Notes: generated by a model from the sequence alone, not told the origin. DNA of 24,234 nucleotides from Angelakisella sp. (GCA_022794295.1 JAAWEO010000012.1:1-24234), one strand, 5' to 3'; positions 14,890-21,827 are shown, counted from the first letter of the stretch. Program-made: numbers and translations.

Positions 14890-16677
14890 ACCAATGTAAG
14901 ATGCTGGGTTCTGATGCTTGCCATCTACAAGCACCTCGAAGTGGCAGTGGTTGCCGGTGGCGTTGCCGGTGCGGCCCACCAGGGCGATCAGGTCTCCCTG
15001 GTACACATACTGCCCACAGGTAACAAGCACCGAGCTGCAATGGGCGTACCGGGTTTTGACCCCGTCCCCATGGTCGATAATGACGCTTTTGCCGTAGGGC
15101 CAAATGGAATAGTCAGAGGCGTAAACCACCTCACCGCTGGCTGCGGCGTAAATATCGGTTCCTGCGTCGGCAGCAATATCCATGCCGGTGTGGCCGTAGT
15201 AGCCGTTAAAGGAAGCCGTAACATCACCGCCGTTCACCGGCCAAAGAAAACTGCCATCCCAGCTGAGGCCCTCACGGTCGTTTTCTTCGACAGGTTCTAG
15301 TTCAGATTCGGGTTCCGGCTCGGGTTCGGGTTCAGGTTCGGGTTCCGGCTCGGGTTCGGGTTCCAGCTCGGGCTCGGGTTCCGGCTCGGGCTCGGGTTCA
15401 GGTTCGGGTTCCGGCTCGGGTTCAGGCTCTGGCTCAGGTTCGGGCTCGGGCTCAGGTTCGGGCTCGGGCTCCGGGGCGGGGGCGGTGACTTCGTCGGAGA
15501 GCACGGCCTGCATCCGGATGGGAGGGAGCTTTTCCGGCTGGGGGATTGCCTCCGGCTGGGAGGGGGTCTCGTCCCAAAGCGCGGGAATGTCCTCCTCTGT
15601 GCCGGCGGTATCCGGCTCCGGAGCGGGGGCTTCCTTTTGGAGCGCCTCCCGGAGCACCGGGCCGGGGTTTACCGCCGAGGAACAGATCACGCCGGTGACC
15701 GCCACCGTCAGTGCCAGAGCCCAGGAGATGGCCCGGTCCAGGGCAGTGGTTTTTCTGGAGGACTTCAGCAGGATGAGGCGGCGCTTCAGCTCCTCCTTGT
15801 TCATGGCGAGAGTGGCGGTGCCGACAGGGGCGGCACCACAGCTTCTCTGGGCCACATCCAGGAGCATCCGGCCATACTGTTTTTTCTCCCCGGCGGTCAT
15901 AGAACCGGTGGTACGCTGGTCACACCGCAGCTCGCAGCAGCGGTCCAGGTCCCTGACCATCCGCCAGGCCAGGGGGTTGAACCAGTGGATACAGGCGGTC
16001 CCCAAGGCAAGTCCCTTGTACCACAGATCCTTTCCCCGGTAGTGGTTCAGCTCATGGCGGAGCATCATCGCCAGCTGGCGCTCGGGGAAGTCCTCCCGGG
16101 GGAGAAGGATCCTGGGGCGGAGCAGTCCCAGCAGCAGGGGGCTTTCCAAACCGGGGCAGAGGAGCAGCTCCACCTTGCCCTGGGGGAGCTTCAGCTCCTC
16201 CCGCAGCCGGTTAAAGATCCGGGCGGCTTGTCCATCCTCCCGGGGCGGGCAGGAGCAGCGCCGGATGGTCTGGGCCAGGGTGTGGTGGTCCACCAGGCGC
16301 ACCGCCCCGAAAAAGAGCAGGCCCAGCAGCCAAGCCCAGGCCAGCACCGGAAGGGCCTGCTCCCACAGCCCCCCCAGACTTTGGCAAAGGTCCGGCAGGG
16401 GGACCGTGGCCGGAAGCTCCCCTGCCGCAGGGATCATCTCCGACCCGGGGAGAGGGCTGTCCCCACTAGGGGCAGAGGTGCCGGAGGCTGCTCCCATTGC
16501 CGGCAGGGCAAAGGGGACCAGGTAGAGGGCCAGGGGGAGGGCCCAAAGGAGATAGCTCCATCCGGGGGAGAGGCGGTCCTTCATGGCTGTCTTTCCCCCC
16601 AGCACCAGCAGGGTGCCAAGGCTCCCGGCCAGGGTCAGGGAGACCACCAAGCGGAAGATCCCTTCCAGAATGCTCAT
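14881..16677 (-). CDS. M56 (BlaR1-like) membrane protease fused to an M23 peptidoglycan hydrolase
   Basis: 598 residues. Membrane segments about 5-27, 40-62 and 107-129 precede an M56 zinc-protease loop with H208ELNH212 and a likely third ligand E249 (CCELRCD); a fourth segment is at about 313-335. After a Pro/Glu-rich linker comes a tract of about 27 Glu-Pro pairs (403-457, one Leu for Pro), then a C-terminal M23/LytM domain (about 475-598) with H496xxxD500 (GHTGMD) and H577xH579 (NHCHFEV). In BlaR1/MecR1 the outer domain is a penicillin sensor; here it is a probably active endopeptidase. ATG 16677 overlaps the blaI-like stop in ATGA, with AAGGAGG upstream; the longer frame is not translated. 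Expected role: sense or cut cell wall outside and cleave the repressor inside. I recall an M23/M56 family label in databases, so the fusion is not unique; its function is inferred. Confidence 0.9.
   Translation of the reverse strand: MSILEGIFRLVVSLTLAGSLGTLLVLGGKTAMKDRLSPGWSYLLWALPLALYLVPFALPAMGAASGTSAPSGDSPLPGSEMIPAAGELPATVPLPDLCQSLGGLWEQALPVLAWAWLLGLLFFGAVRLVDHHTLAQTIRRCSCPPREDGQAARIFNRLREELKLPQGKVELLLCPGLESPLLLGLLRPRILLPREDFPERQLAMMLRHELNHYRGKDLWYKGLALGTACIHWFNPLAWRMVRDLDRCCELRCDQRTTGSMTAGEKKQYGRMLLDVAQRSCGAAPVGTATLAMNKEELKRRLILLKSSRKTTALDRAISWALALTVAVTGVICSSAVNPGPVLREALQKEAPAPEPDTAGTEEDIPALWDETPSQPEAIPQPEKLPPIRMQAVLSDEVTAPAPEPEPEPEPEPEPEPEPEPEPEPEPEPEPEPEPEPELEPEPEPEPEPEPEPEPEPESELEPVEENDREGLSWDGSFLWPVNGGDVTASFNGYYGHTGMDIAADAGTDIYAAASGEVVYASDYSIWPYGKSVIIDHGDGVKTRYAHCSSVLVTCGQYVYQGDLIALVGRTGNATGNHCHFEVLVDGKHQNPASYIGTA
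15307..15471 (-). repeat. Hexanucleotide tract coding (Glu-Pro)n
   Basis: About 27 consecutive six-base units coding Glu-Pro inside the M56/M23 gene, with synonymous variation (GGTTCC, GGCTCG, GGTTCA and others on the plus strand). Each unit is six bases, so gain or loss keeps the frame and only changes the length of the extracellular spacer. Confidence 0.9.
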
Positions 16678-17057
16678 AGGCTGCCTCCTTCCCCAGTACT
16701 GTCCCCCTCGAACCACCGGCGAAGCTCCTCGATCTCCCCGGCCTCCAGCTCCCCGGGGGCACAAAGGGCGGCAAACAAACTGCGGTAGGAACCGCCGTGG
16801 ATCTGCTCCACAAAGCTGCGGGTCTCCTCCCGCTGGTAGCTCTCCCGGGTCACAGCGGCCTGGTAAAGGTTCTGGCGGCCGTTTTTCCGCACCGTAATAC
16901 AGCCCTTTTCCTCCAGGCGGGCCAGAAAGGTCAGGATGGTGGTGGCCTTCCACTCAATGCCATCCCCCAGCCGCTGGGTGATCCAGGCGGTGGTCACCGG
17001 AGCCCCCGCATCCCAGATCAGGTTCATAATTTTCATTTCCGAATCGGATATTTTCAT
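16674..17057 (-). CDS. BlaI/MecI-family transcriptional repressor
   Basis: 127 residues. The N-terminal winged helix (SDSEMKIMNLIWDAGAPVTTAWITQRL, then WKATTILTFLARLEEKGCITVRKNGRQNLYQAAV) is the classic BlaI pattern, followed by a helical dimerisation region (YQREETRSFVEQIHGGSYRSLFAAL). Such repressors bind their own promoter as dimers and are cut by the partner M56 protease. AAGGAG precedes ATG 17057. The stop overlaps the M56/M23 start in ATGA. The promoter at 17135-17163 contains a matching operator. It is unlikely to be a beta-lactam resistance regulator, since no beta-lactamase or PBP gene is nearby; control of its own operon and perhaps distant wall genes is more likely. Confidence 0.94.
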   Translation of the reverse strand: MKISDSEMKIMNLIWDAGAPVTTAWITQRLGDGIEWKATTILTFLARLEEKGCITVRKNGRQNLYQAAVTRESYQREETRSFVEQIHGGSYRSLFAALCAPGELEAGEIEELRRWFEGDSTGEGGSL

Positions 17058-17134
17058 GCTTCTGTCTCCTTACTACTAGCGCCGGGCCATTTCCACCAAT
17101 AGATAAAGCACAAGCCCGTTGTCCGTACCCTGAT

Positions 17135-17163
17135 ATTCTACAATATGTAAAAATATTTGTCAA
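17135..17163 (-). promoter_or_regulatory. Promoter and BlaI-type operator of the repressor/M56-M23 operon
   Basis: Minus strand: -35 TTGACA (17158-17163), 17-bp spacer, -10 TAGAAT (17135-17140). Between and over them lies the dyad TACA-ATA-TGTA (17139-17149) with flanking AT-rich half-symmetry (ATATT on one side, AATAT on the other), resembling the TACA/TGTA operators of BlaI and MecI. A bound repressor would cover the -10 box, so autoregulation is expected. Confidence 0.75.
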
Positions 17164-17251
17164 CCCCTGAAAAGCTTCGCCTTTTCTCGTTATGGCTCTT
17201 TGTAGCCACAAAAGTTCCTTCATCAGTGTCCAAGCAGTCATACGCCGCAGC

Positions 17252-17284
17252 AAAAAACAGGGTCCGGATCTTCCGGGCCCTGTT
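17252..17284 (-). terminator. Terminator of the MetH-like gene
   Basis: Minus strand: AACAGGG-C-CCGGA pairs with TCCGG-A-CCCTGTT around AAGA, followed by TTTTG. It lies 30 bases after the stop of the MetH-like gene and about 90 bases upstream of the repressor promoter, insulating the two units. Confidence 0.85.
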
Positions 17285-17314
17285 CGGCTCAAAAATGGTT
17301 CGAGGGTCTGGCAG

Positions 17315-18436
17315 CTATATTACCACCGCGCCATACCGCGCCGCCACCTGGCGGAGCCGGTCCTCCGGGATCAGGGAGCGCCTGTCCACCAGCGCCCGGC
17401 CGTTGTAGGAAAAGAGGACGCTGTCCAGGGCGGTCTCGTCATCGCTGAAAAAGACCACCGGCAGCTGGGTGAAATTGGCGTTGTTCAGGGAGATGGTGTA
17501 CCCGTCCTCCGGTGTTTCCGCCTGGATGCACACCGCTTCCTCCCCCTCGTGTTCCAAACGGATGACCTGGTCCGCCATGTCGTTTTCACAGGGGATGGCC
17601 TCGGAGAATTCCAGGTTGGCGTCCAGGTAGAAAACCTGCTGTTCCCCGGCGGCCCAGATCTCCTCCTCGCCCCGGTAGTCGGTTTTGGGGATGGAGCAGG
17701 GGGGCGCCTGGACCAGGGCCTCCCCTGCGGCGGTGATCTCCGGTTCCCCGGCCCCCAGAATGCCCTGCCACTGGGCGCCAAGCTCCCCGAAGCGGCAGGT
17801 GCGGGAGGCAAACAGCTCCCGGGTCTCCGGGGCGGGCAGAGCTCCGGTCAGGTCCCGGGTGAGGGCGATCAGCGGTATCCGGGCGCAGGGAGCGGTGACC
17901 TCAAGGGGCTCCAGAAGGATCCCGGCCACAGCGGAGTAGAAGCCGAAGGCAGCAATTCCCAGCTCCTGAAGGGTGATAAAAGCGGAAAGAATATTTCCGC
18001 CCCGGAGAAGGTCCTCCCCCTCCCCGGCGATCTCCATGGTGACGTACACCGGCAGGCCCGGCACCCGGCACCCCAGCACCCCGGCCCGGGCCTGAAGAAG
18101 GCTTCCCGCCCGGTGGACCAGAATGGAATCCGCCCCCCACTGCTTTGCCAGACCCGCAGCGGAAGCGTAATGCGCCACCCCCTGGGCAAAGGGAAGCTCC
18201 CCATAGGGCTCCAGCAAAAGCCCCCCCGCCGGCAGACCGGCGCAAAGCTCCACCCCCGGCGGACAGCCCTCCCGGGCCTCCCGAAGGATCTTCTCGGCCT
18301 TACCAGCCCAAGCCCCGTCAAAAAGCCCCTCAGGCAAAAGGACCATCAGCACAGGCCTGGCCCCGGCCGCCTCAATAGCAGCACAGAGCTCCCGTTGTTC
18401 ATATTCCAGGAAAAAGCGGCATCGGTGGATGTCCAT
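17315..18436 (-). CDS. MetH-like protein (homocysteine and partial pterin-binding regions) lacking zinc ligands
   Basis: 373 residues. Residues about 60-240 follow the homocysteine S-methyltransferase barrel of MetH: AGLPAGGLLLEPYGELPFAQGV, GADSILVHRAGSLLQARAGVL, LPVYVTMEI, IPLIALTRDL. But the three zinc-binding cysteines are gone: the usual GxNC is GFYS (165-168) and the usual GGCC region is GAGE (228-231). The first barrel strand (DGAMGTELQ in MetH) is also replaced. Residues about 325-373 (LPVVFFSDD, YNGRALVDRRS, LRQVAARYGAVVI) resemble the start of the MetH pterin-binding domain, and the protein ends there. So it is probably not a methionine synthase; a remodelled or decayed relative is likelier. 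The ATG at 18436 has AGGAGG 16 bases upstream, which is far; an in-frame ATT nine bases upstream would be better spaced, so the start is uncertain. Own terminator at 17252-17284; no clear promoter. Confidence 0.7.
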   Translation of the reverse strand: MDIHRCRFFLEYEQRELCAAIEAAGARPVLMVLLPEGLFDGAWAGKAEKILREAREGCPPGVELCAGLPAGGLLLEPYGELPFAQGVAHYASAAGLAKQWGADSILVHRAGSLLQARAGVLGCRVPGLPVYVTMEIAGEGEDLLRGGNILSAFITLQELGIAAFGFYSAVAGILLEPLEVTAPCARIPLIALTRDLTGALPAPETRELFASRTCRFGELGAQWQGILGAGEPEITAAGEALVQAPPCSIPKTDYRGEEEIWAAGEQQVFYLDANLEFSEAIPCENDMADQVIRLEHEGEEAVCIQAETPEDGYTISLNNANFTQLPVVFFSDDETALDSVLFSYNGRALVDRRSLIPEDRLRQVAARYGAVVI

Positions 18437-18541
18437 AACAGTAATCTTTCACCCTCCTATTGTTCCCATTTTTTCTGTAGAAGCAGCCCCCCAGCTGCTC
18501 CTATAAACTTTCCCATAATCCCCCCACCCCACAAAGCACCC

Positions 18542-18713
18542 CTAGCCCGAAGGGCCCCCGCCGGAGGCACCAAAGCCGTTCCAACCTGGCCCGCAGGCCA
18601 TTTGCCGCGAAGCGGCTCCGCTTTTTTCCGCAGAAAAAAGCACCTTATCCGGCCAACGAGCCTCCGGCCGCAAAAGCCCGGACGCTGGTAAGCGGGAAGG
18701 AACATCCAAGGCG
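18542..18713 (+). repeat. Intergenic repeat family C, copy 1
   Basis: Blocks shared with 23972-24172: TAGCCCGAAGGGCCCC, GCCGGAGGCACCAAA, CCCGCAGGCCATTTGCCGCG, the inverted repeat GCTTTTTTC-CGCA-GAAAAAAGC, and a block of about 60 bp from ATCCGGCCAACGAGCCTCC to GGTAAGCGGGA. The blocks occur in a different order in the two places, so the element is mosaic. An apparent ORF on the minus strand (18457-18717) is just a reading of this repeat. Confidence 0.85.
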
Positions 18714-18860
18714 CCACCTAGCCCAGCCGCCTGGCGCCATCAGTAGGAACACGCGGGTAATAGATCAAGGTACTGCCTACAACGGACCCCGCCCCGTGGG
18801 TGAGATCAGGCGGCCTCGTGGGTCAACCGCCCGAGGCCGGAGCCTTTGGCCGGTCCCCGG

Positions 18861-18918
18861 GTCCAGGGAGAATCCCTGGGCGCTCTTTGGTTACTTTCTG
18901 TCGCTACAGAAAGTGACC
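18861..18918 (-). repeat. Family A fragment, reversed
   Basis: On the minus strand: GGTCACTTTCTGT-AGCG-ACAGAAAGTAACC, then AAAGAGCGCCCAGGGATTC and TCCCTGGACC. This matches the head of family A (AAAGTAAGCAAAG, GCGCCC, CCAGGGC...CCCTGGACC) with the central part missing. The first 30 bases form a near-perfect hairpin. Confidence 0.65.
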
Positions 18919-19058
18919 CCTCGCCGGGGAGGCGAAACGAGACAATAGGTCTCCAAAACGAGACAGGACTGCGAAGGGGCAGACCATCGCGTGGCAGTCA
19001 AAGGAAAACGGCACTACTATAACAGAAGCCCCATACCCAGAACCGAGAGGCAGACACG

Positions 19059-19090
19059 TTCAAGAAGCGGCCCTTCGGGCCTGTCTTGAA
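19059..19090. repeat. Hairpin TTCAAGA...TCTTGAA
   Basis: TTCAAGA and TCTTGAA enclose a second stem GGCCC-TTC-GGGCC. No T run follows on either strand, so this is not an ordinary terminator. Confidence 0.7.
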
Positions 19091-19126
19091 GGGTAGACAG
19101 ACAAACCCGCCAACGCCTGGCGCTCC

Positions 19127-19249
19127 CCGCGGCTGGGTGGTGGTCAATCTCGTTCCGTCCGCGGCTTGTCACTTCGATTTTGCGCTGTAAAGGCAGATAC
19201 CTTGCAATCCTTTTACAGCGCAATGTTGTTAGCCGCGGCCTAAATCGAA
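19127..19249. repeat. Crossed inverted repeats around a 12-bp stem
   Basis: Blocks in order: A CCGCGGCT (19127-19134 and again 19159-19166), B TTCGATTT (19173-19180), C TTGCGCTGTAAA (19180-19191), C' TTTACAGCGCAA (19212-19223), A' AGCCGCGG (19231-19238), B' AAATCGAA (19242-19249). C and C' form a clean hairpin with an extended stem; A-A' and B-B' cannot both nest, so an RNA would have either alternative folds or a pseudoknot. Origin and role unknown. Confidence 0.7.
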
Positions 19250-19265
19250 GGATGCTGCCTCATAT

Positions 19266-19320
19266 CGGGGAGTTTCGCCCGCTGCGGCGGACGACCAGGC
19301 GCTGTCCGCCCTGGACCCGG
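19266..19320 (+). repeat. Family A fragment, copy 3
   Basis: GGGGAGTTTCG-CCCGCTGCGGCGG-ACGACCAGG followed by a GCGCTGTCCGCCCTGGACC segment, matching 42-93 of the window and 14610-14649. The hairpin arm again differs from both other copies but keeps most pairs. Confidence 0.75.
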
Positions 19321-19409
19321 ACCGGACTGATGTCCGGAGACAGAAAGGCTACCCGGTACTGGGCGTTGGGCTTCGGGCATAGTGCTGCACCGGCAGAAAT
19401 CTCGCCCGC

Positions 19410-19618
19410 CCCAGTCCGTCAAAGGCCGGGGAATCGCCCCGCCCTGTACTCGTCTGAACTCCAGGCACCCACTACCCCCTTCGCACACCGTTAAGCCGCG
19501 AAGCGGCGGGTAGGGTCTGTCAGCGGCCATCAGGCCGCCCGCCTTGTGCTCATTAGGTCTCCAGGTACCCACTATCCACCCCGCACACCCTTAAGCCGCG
19601 CAGCGGCGGGTAGGGTGG
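19410..19618 (+). repeat. Module D followed by two direct copies of the tail module
   Basis: Module D at 19410-19453 is followed by tail modules at 19454-19518 and 19555-19617, a 100-bp period (CCAGG at 19461 and 19561; TTAAGCCGCG at 19491 and 19591). Each contains GCCGCG(A/C)AGCGGC and GGGTAGGGT. The second copy ends just before the argS stop codon, mirroring the tail module next to the metallopeptidase stop at 14881. Confidence 0.85.
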
Positions 19619-19622
19619 AAAA

Positions 19623-21314
19623 TCACATCATCTCAGGGGCAGAGATCTTTAGGAGCCCCAGCACGTTGGCAATGACCGTCCGCGTCGCTGCGCAAAGCGC
19701 CAAACGTGCCTGCTGTAAACTGTCCTCTTCCCCCTTCACCCGGCAGGTGTTGTAGAATTTGTGAAACAGTGTGGCAACATCGTATACGTACCGCGTCAGC
19801 CGCGCCGGATCATAGTCCCGCGCAGTGTCAATGACCTCCTGGGGAAGCCGCCCCAGCCGCCGGATCAGCTCCCGCTCCTCCGCTGTGGTGAGCAGCTCCA
19901 GCTCGTAGTCCTCCACCTTCCGGGGGGTAATTCCCTCCGCCGCCAGGTTCTTGAGGATGCTGCAGATCCTGGCGTGGGCGTACTGGACATAATAAACCGG
20001 GTTGTCGCTCTGCTCCTTTACCGCCAGGTCCAGGTCAAAGTCAAAGCTGGACCCCGGCTCCCGCATGTTGAAGAAGTACCGGGCCGCGTCAATGGGGATC
20101 TCCTCGGTCAGGTCCGCCAGGGTGATGGACCGCCCGCTCCGCTTGCTCATCCGGTAGGGCTCCCCGTCCTTCATCAGCCGTACCAGCTGCATCAGAACAA
20201 TGTCCAGCTTTTCCCCGTCCAGGCCAATGGCGTCCATGGCCCCCTTCAGCCGGGCTACATGGCCGTGGTGGTCCGCCCCCCAGATGTTGATGACCCGTTC
20301 GTACCCCCGGATGGCAAACTTGTTGTAGTGGTAGGCAATGTCCGCCGCAAAGTAGGTGGGGATGCCGTTCTGCCGCACCAGCACCTCGTCCTTCTCCCCG
20401 CCAAAGTCAGTGGCCTTGTACCACACCGCCCCGTCCTGGCGGTAGATGGCCCCCTTTTCCTCCAGCTTTTGGATCACCTGGTTGATGGCGTCGGGGTGGA
20501 GCTGGCTTTCCAGGAACCACACGTCAAAATCGATGCGGTAGGTGTGCAGGTCCCGCTTCAGGGCGTCGATGTTCTGGGGCAGGGCGTAGCCCACCAGGGC
20601 GGCCTTCCGTTCCTCCTCGGTCAGGGCCATCAGGCTGTCCCCGTGGTCTGCGGCGTAGGCCCTGGCGTGGTCCCGGATGTCCTCCCCGTGGTAGCCATCC
20701 TCGGGGAACTCCACCGCATCCTCCCCAAGAAAGAGCTGCCGGTAACGGGCGGAAAGGGATTTGCCGAACTTTTCGATCTGGTTACCGGCGTCGTTGACAT
20801 AGAACTCCCGGGTGGTGTCGTAGCCGCTCCAATCCAAAGCGGCGGCCAGCACATCCCCGATGGCCCCGCCCCGGGCGTTGCCCATGTGCATGGGGCCGGT
20901 GGGGTTGGCGGAGACAAACTCCACCATCACCTTTTTCCCTGCCCCGTAGCTGCTGCGGCCATAGTCAGAGCCCTTTTTCAGGATGTCCTCCACCTGGGCC
21001 ACATACCAGTGGGGCTTCATAAAGAAGTTGATGAACCCGGGCCCGGCCACCTCCCACCGGTCGATATCGGTGTTGCGCAGGTTCATCCGGGCGGTAAGGA
21101 TCCCTGCCAGCTTCTGGGGGGCCATACGGTAGGTCCGGGCGTTGACCATGGCGGCGTTGGTGGCAAAATCCCCCTTGGTGGTATCCCCGGGGACCTCCAC
21201 CGTGTACTCCGCCGGAAGCCCCGCAGGGAGCTCCAGGGCGGCCTGGGCGGCAAGGAAGGCGTCCCGGATGATGCTCCGGATCTGCTCCTGTGTGTTCATG
21301 GCGACACTGATCAT
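19623..21314 (-). CDS. argS: Arginine--tRNA ligase
   Basis: Class I synthetase that charges tRNA-Arg. 563 residues, as in the family. An N-terminal Add-1 domain (1-110) precedes the HIGH-like motif H143MGN (SANPTGPMHMGNARGGAIGD), the catalytic core (YVNDAGNQI; WGADHHGHVARL), the KMSKS-like MSKR at 389-392, and the helical anticodon-binding DALR region at the C-terminus (PVYYVQYAHARICSILKN and the last 100 residues). AAAGGAG lies before ATG 21314; a second in-frame ATG six codons later is possible. It is the last gene of ddl-murI-DUF1934-argS; DUF1934-argS adjacency is also known from Bacillus (ywiB-argS). Confidence 0.96.
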   Translation of the reverse strand: MISVAMNTQEQIRSIIRDAFLAAQAALELPAGLPAEYTVEVPGDTTKGDFATNAAMVNARTYRMAPQKLAGILTARMNLRNTDIDRWEVAGPGFINFFMKPHWYVAQVEDILKKGSDYGRSSYGAGKKVMVEFVSANPTGPMHMGNARGGAIGDVLAAALDWSGYDTTREFYVNDAGNQIEKFGKSLSARYRQLFLGEDAVEFPEDGYHGEDIRDHARAYAADHGDSLMALTEEERKAALVGYALPQNIDALKRDLHTYRIDFDVWFLESQLHPDAINQVIQKLEEKGAIYRQDGAVWYKATDFGGEKDEVLVRQNGIPTYFAADIAYHYNKFAIRGYERVINIWGADHHGHVARLKGAMDAIGLDGEKLDIVLMQLVRLMKDGEPYRMSKRSGRSITLADLTEEIPIDAARYFFNMREPGSSFDFDLDLAVKEQSDNPVYYVQYAHARICSILKNLAAEGITPRKVEDYELELLTTAEERELIRRLGRLPQEVIDTARDYDPARLTRYVYDVATLFHKFYNTCRVKGEEDSLQQARLALCAATRTVIANVLGLLKISAPEMM

Positions 21315-21361
21315 GATGCTGCTCCTTTATTTTGTACTTCTTATTTAAAATGGATGATCGT

Positions 21362-21823
21362 TTAAAGATTGGAATAATTTTCTTGGGGGACCTGGGGCCG
21401 CACCGCGATCACCACCCGGTTTTCACTGGTCAGTGCCGTATTCAGATCCAGGGAGTAGGAGAAGCCGATCTCCCCCCCGTCCTCGGAAAGGGTGCTGTGG
21501 ATGATGCTGCAATTCACCCCGATGATCATGCTCCCGAACCCCAGGTCATAGCTGCACTGGTGCCGCTTTCCCTTTTCCACAATAAGCTGGGAGTTTACGC
21601 TTCCCGACCGGGTCAGGGTAACCCGGTCCGCCTTTTCCTCGTAAAACAGGGTGGTGCTGGCCCCTTCAAAGCCGGTGGCCTCGCTCTCCTCGTAGGAGAT
21701 CAGGTACCCGTCCTTCTGCCGGGAGAAGAACCCGGTGGTAAGAAGCTCCACCACATCGTCGTCATCTCCCGCCACCCGCTGGACCCCTTTGATTTTGATC
21801 AGTGCTTCCTTTGGTTTGCTCAT
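21362..21823 (-). CDS. DUF1934 (YwiB-like) beta-barrel protein
   Basis: 153 residues, with the features of DUF1934: an N-terminal strand KEALIKIKGVQ, DDVVELLTTGFF, GYLISYEESEATGFEGASTTLFYE, then QCSYDLGFGSMIIGVNCSIIHSTLSEDGGEIGFSYSLDLN. Family members have a lipocalin-like small barrel and no proven function. It starts five bases after the murI stop, with AAAGGAAG inside the murI end, and is 47 bases from argS, so it belongs to the same operon. The repeated link with argS across Firmicutes hints at a translation-related task but proves nothing. Confidence 0.9.
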   Translation of the reverse strand: MSKPKEALIKIKGVQRVAGDDDDVVELLTTGFFSRQKDGYLISYEESEATGFEGASTTLFYEEKADRVTLTRSGSVNSQLIVEKGKRHQCSYDLGFGSMIIGVNCSIIHSTLSEDGGEIGFSYSLDLNTALTSENRVVIAVRPQVPQENYSNL

Positions 21824-21827
21824 CCTG

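Larger units (their letters stand above)
18437..19622. other. Gene-free region of 1.2 kb made of repeat modules
   Basis: No frame here has a convincing ribosome site or family resemblance. It contains a family-C repeat (18542-18713), a reversed fragment of family A (18861-18918), hairpins at 18936-18952 (GAGAC/GTCTC), 18967-18999 (GACTGCGA/TCGC...GCAGTC) and 19059-19090, a crossed set of inverted repeats (19127-19249), a third fragment of family A (19266-19320), and modules D and tail (19410-19617). The repeat AAACGAGACA occurs twice (18934 and 18956). It separates the start of the MetH-like gene from the end of argS. No clear terminator for argS was found. Confidence 0.65.

Noticed and set aside
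15307..15471. Regular repeats that could be taken for a CRISPR array
   Set aside because: The unit is six bases, in frame, coding Glu-Pro; there are no spacers and no cas genes in the window.
14881..17057. Beta-lactam resistance operon
   Set aside because: The repressor and M56 partner fit, but no penicillin-binding sensor domain and no beta-lactamase or resistant PBP gene is present.
18457..18717. 86-residue minus-strand ORF in the gap after argS
   Set aside because: It is a translation of repeat family C; the other copy near 24 kb is interrupted and shifted, so coding is unlikely.
18720..19260. Possible SRP RNA, 6S RNA, tmRNA or tRNA in the gene-free stretch
   Set aside because: I looked for the signature loops and acceptor/T-loop patterns and did not find them; only repeat-type hairpins are visible.
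19017..19494. Two divergent ORFs that both begin Met-Arg-Cys-Lys
   Set aside because: Both start within the same inverted repeat (TTGCGCTGTAAA), have TTG starts and no ribosome site; they reflect the palindrome rather than genes.
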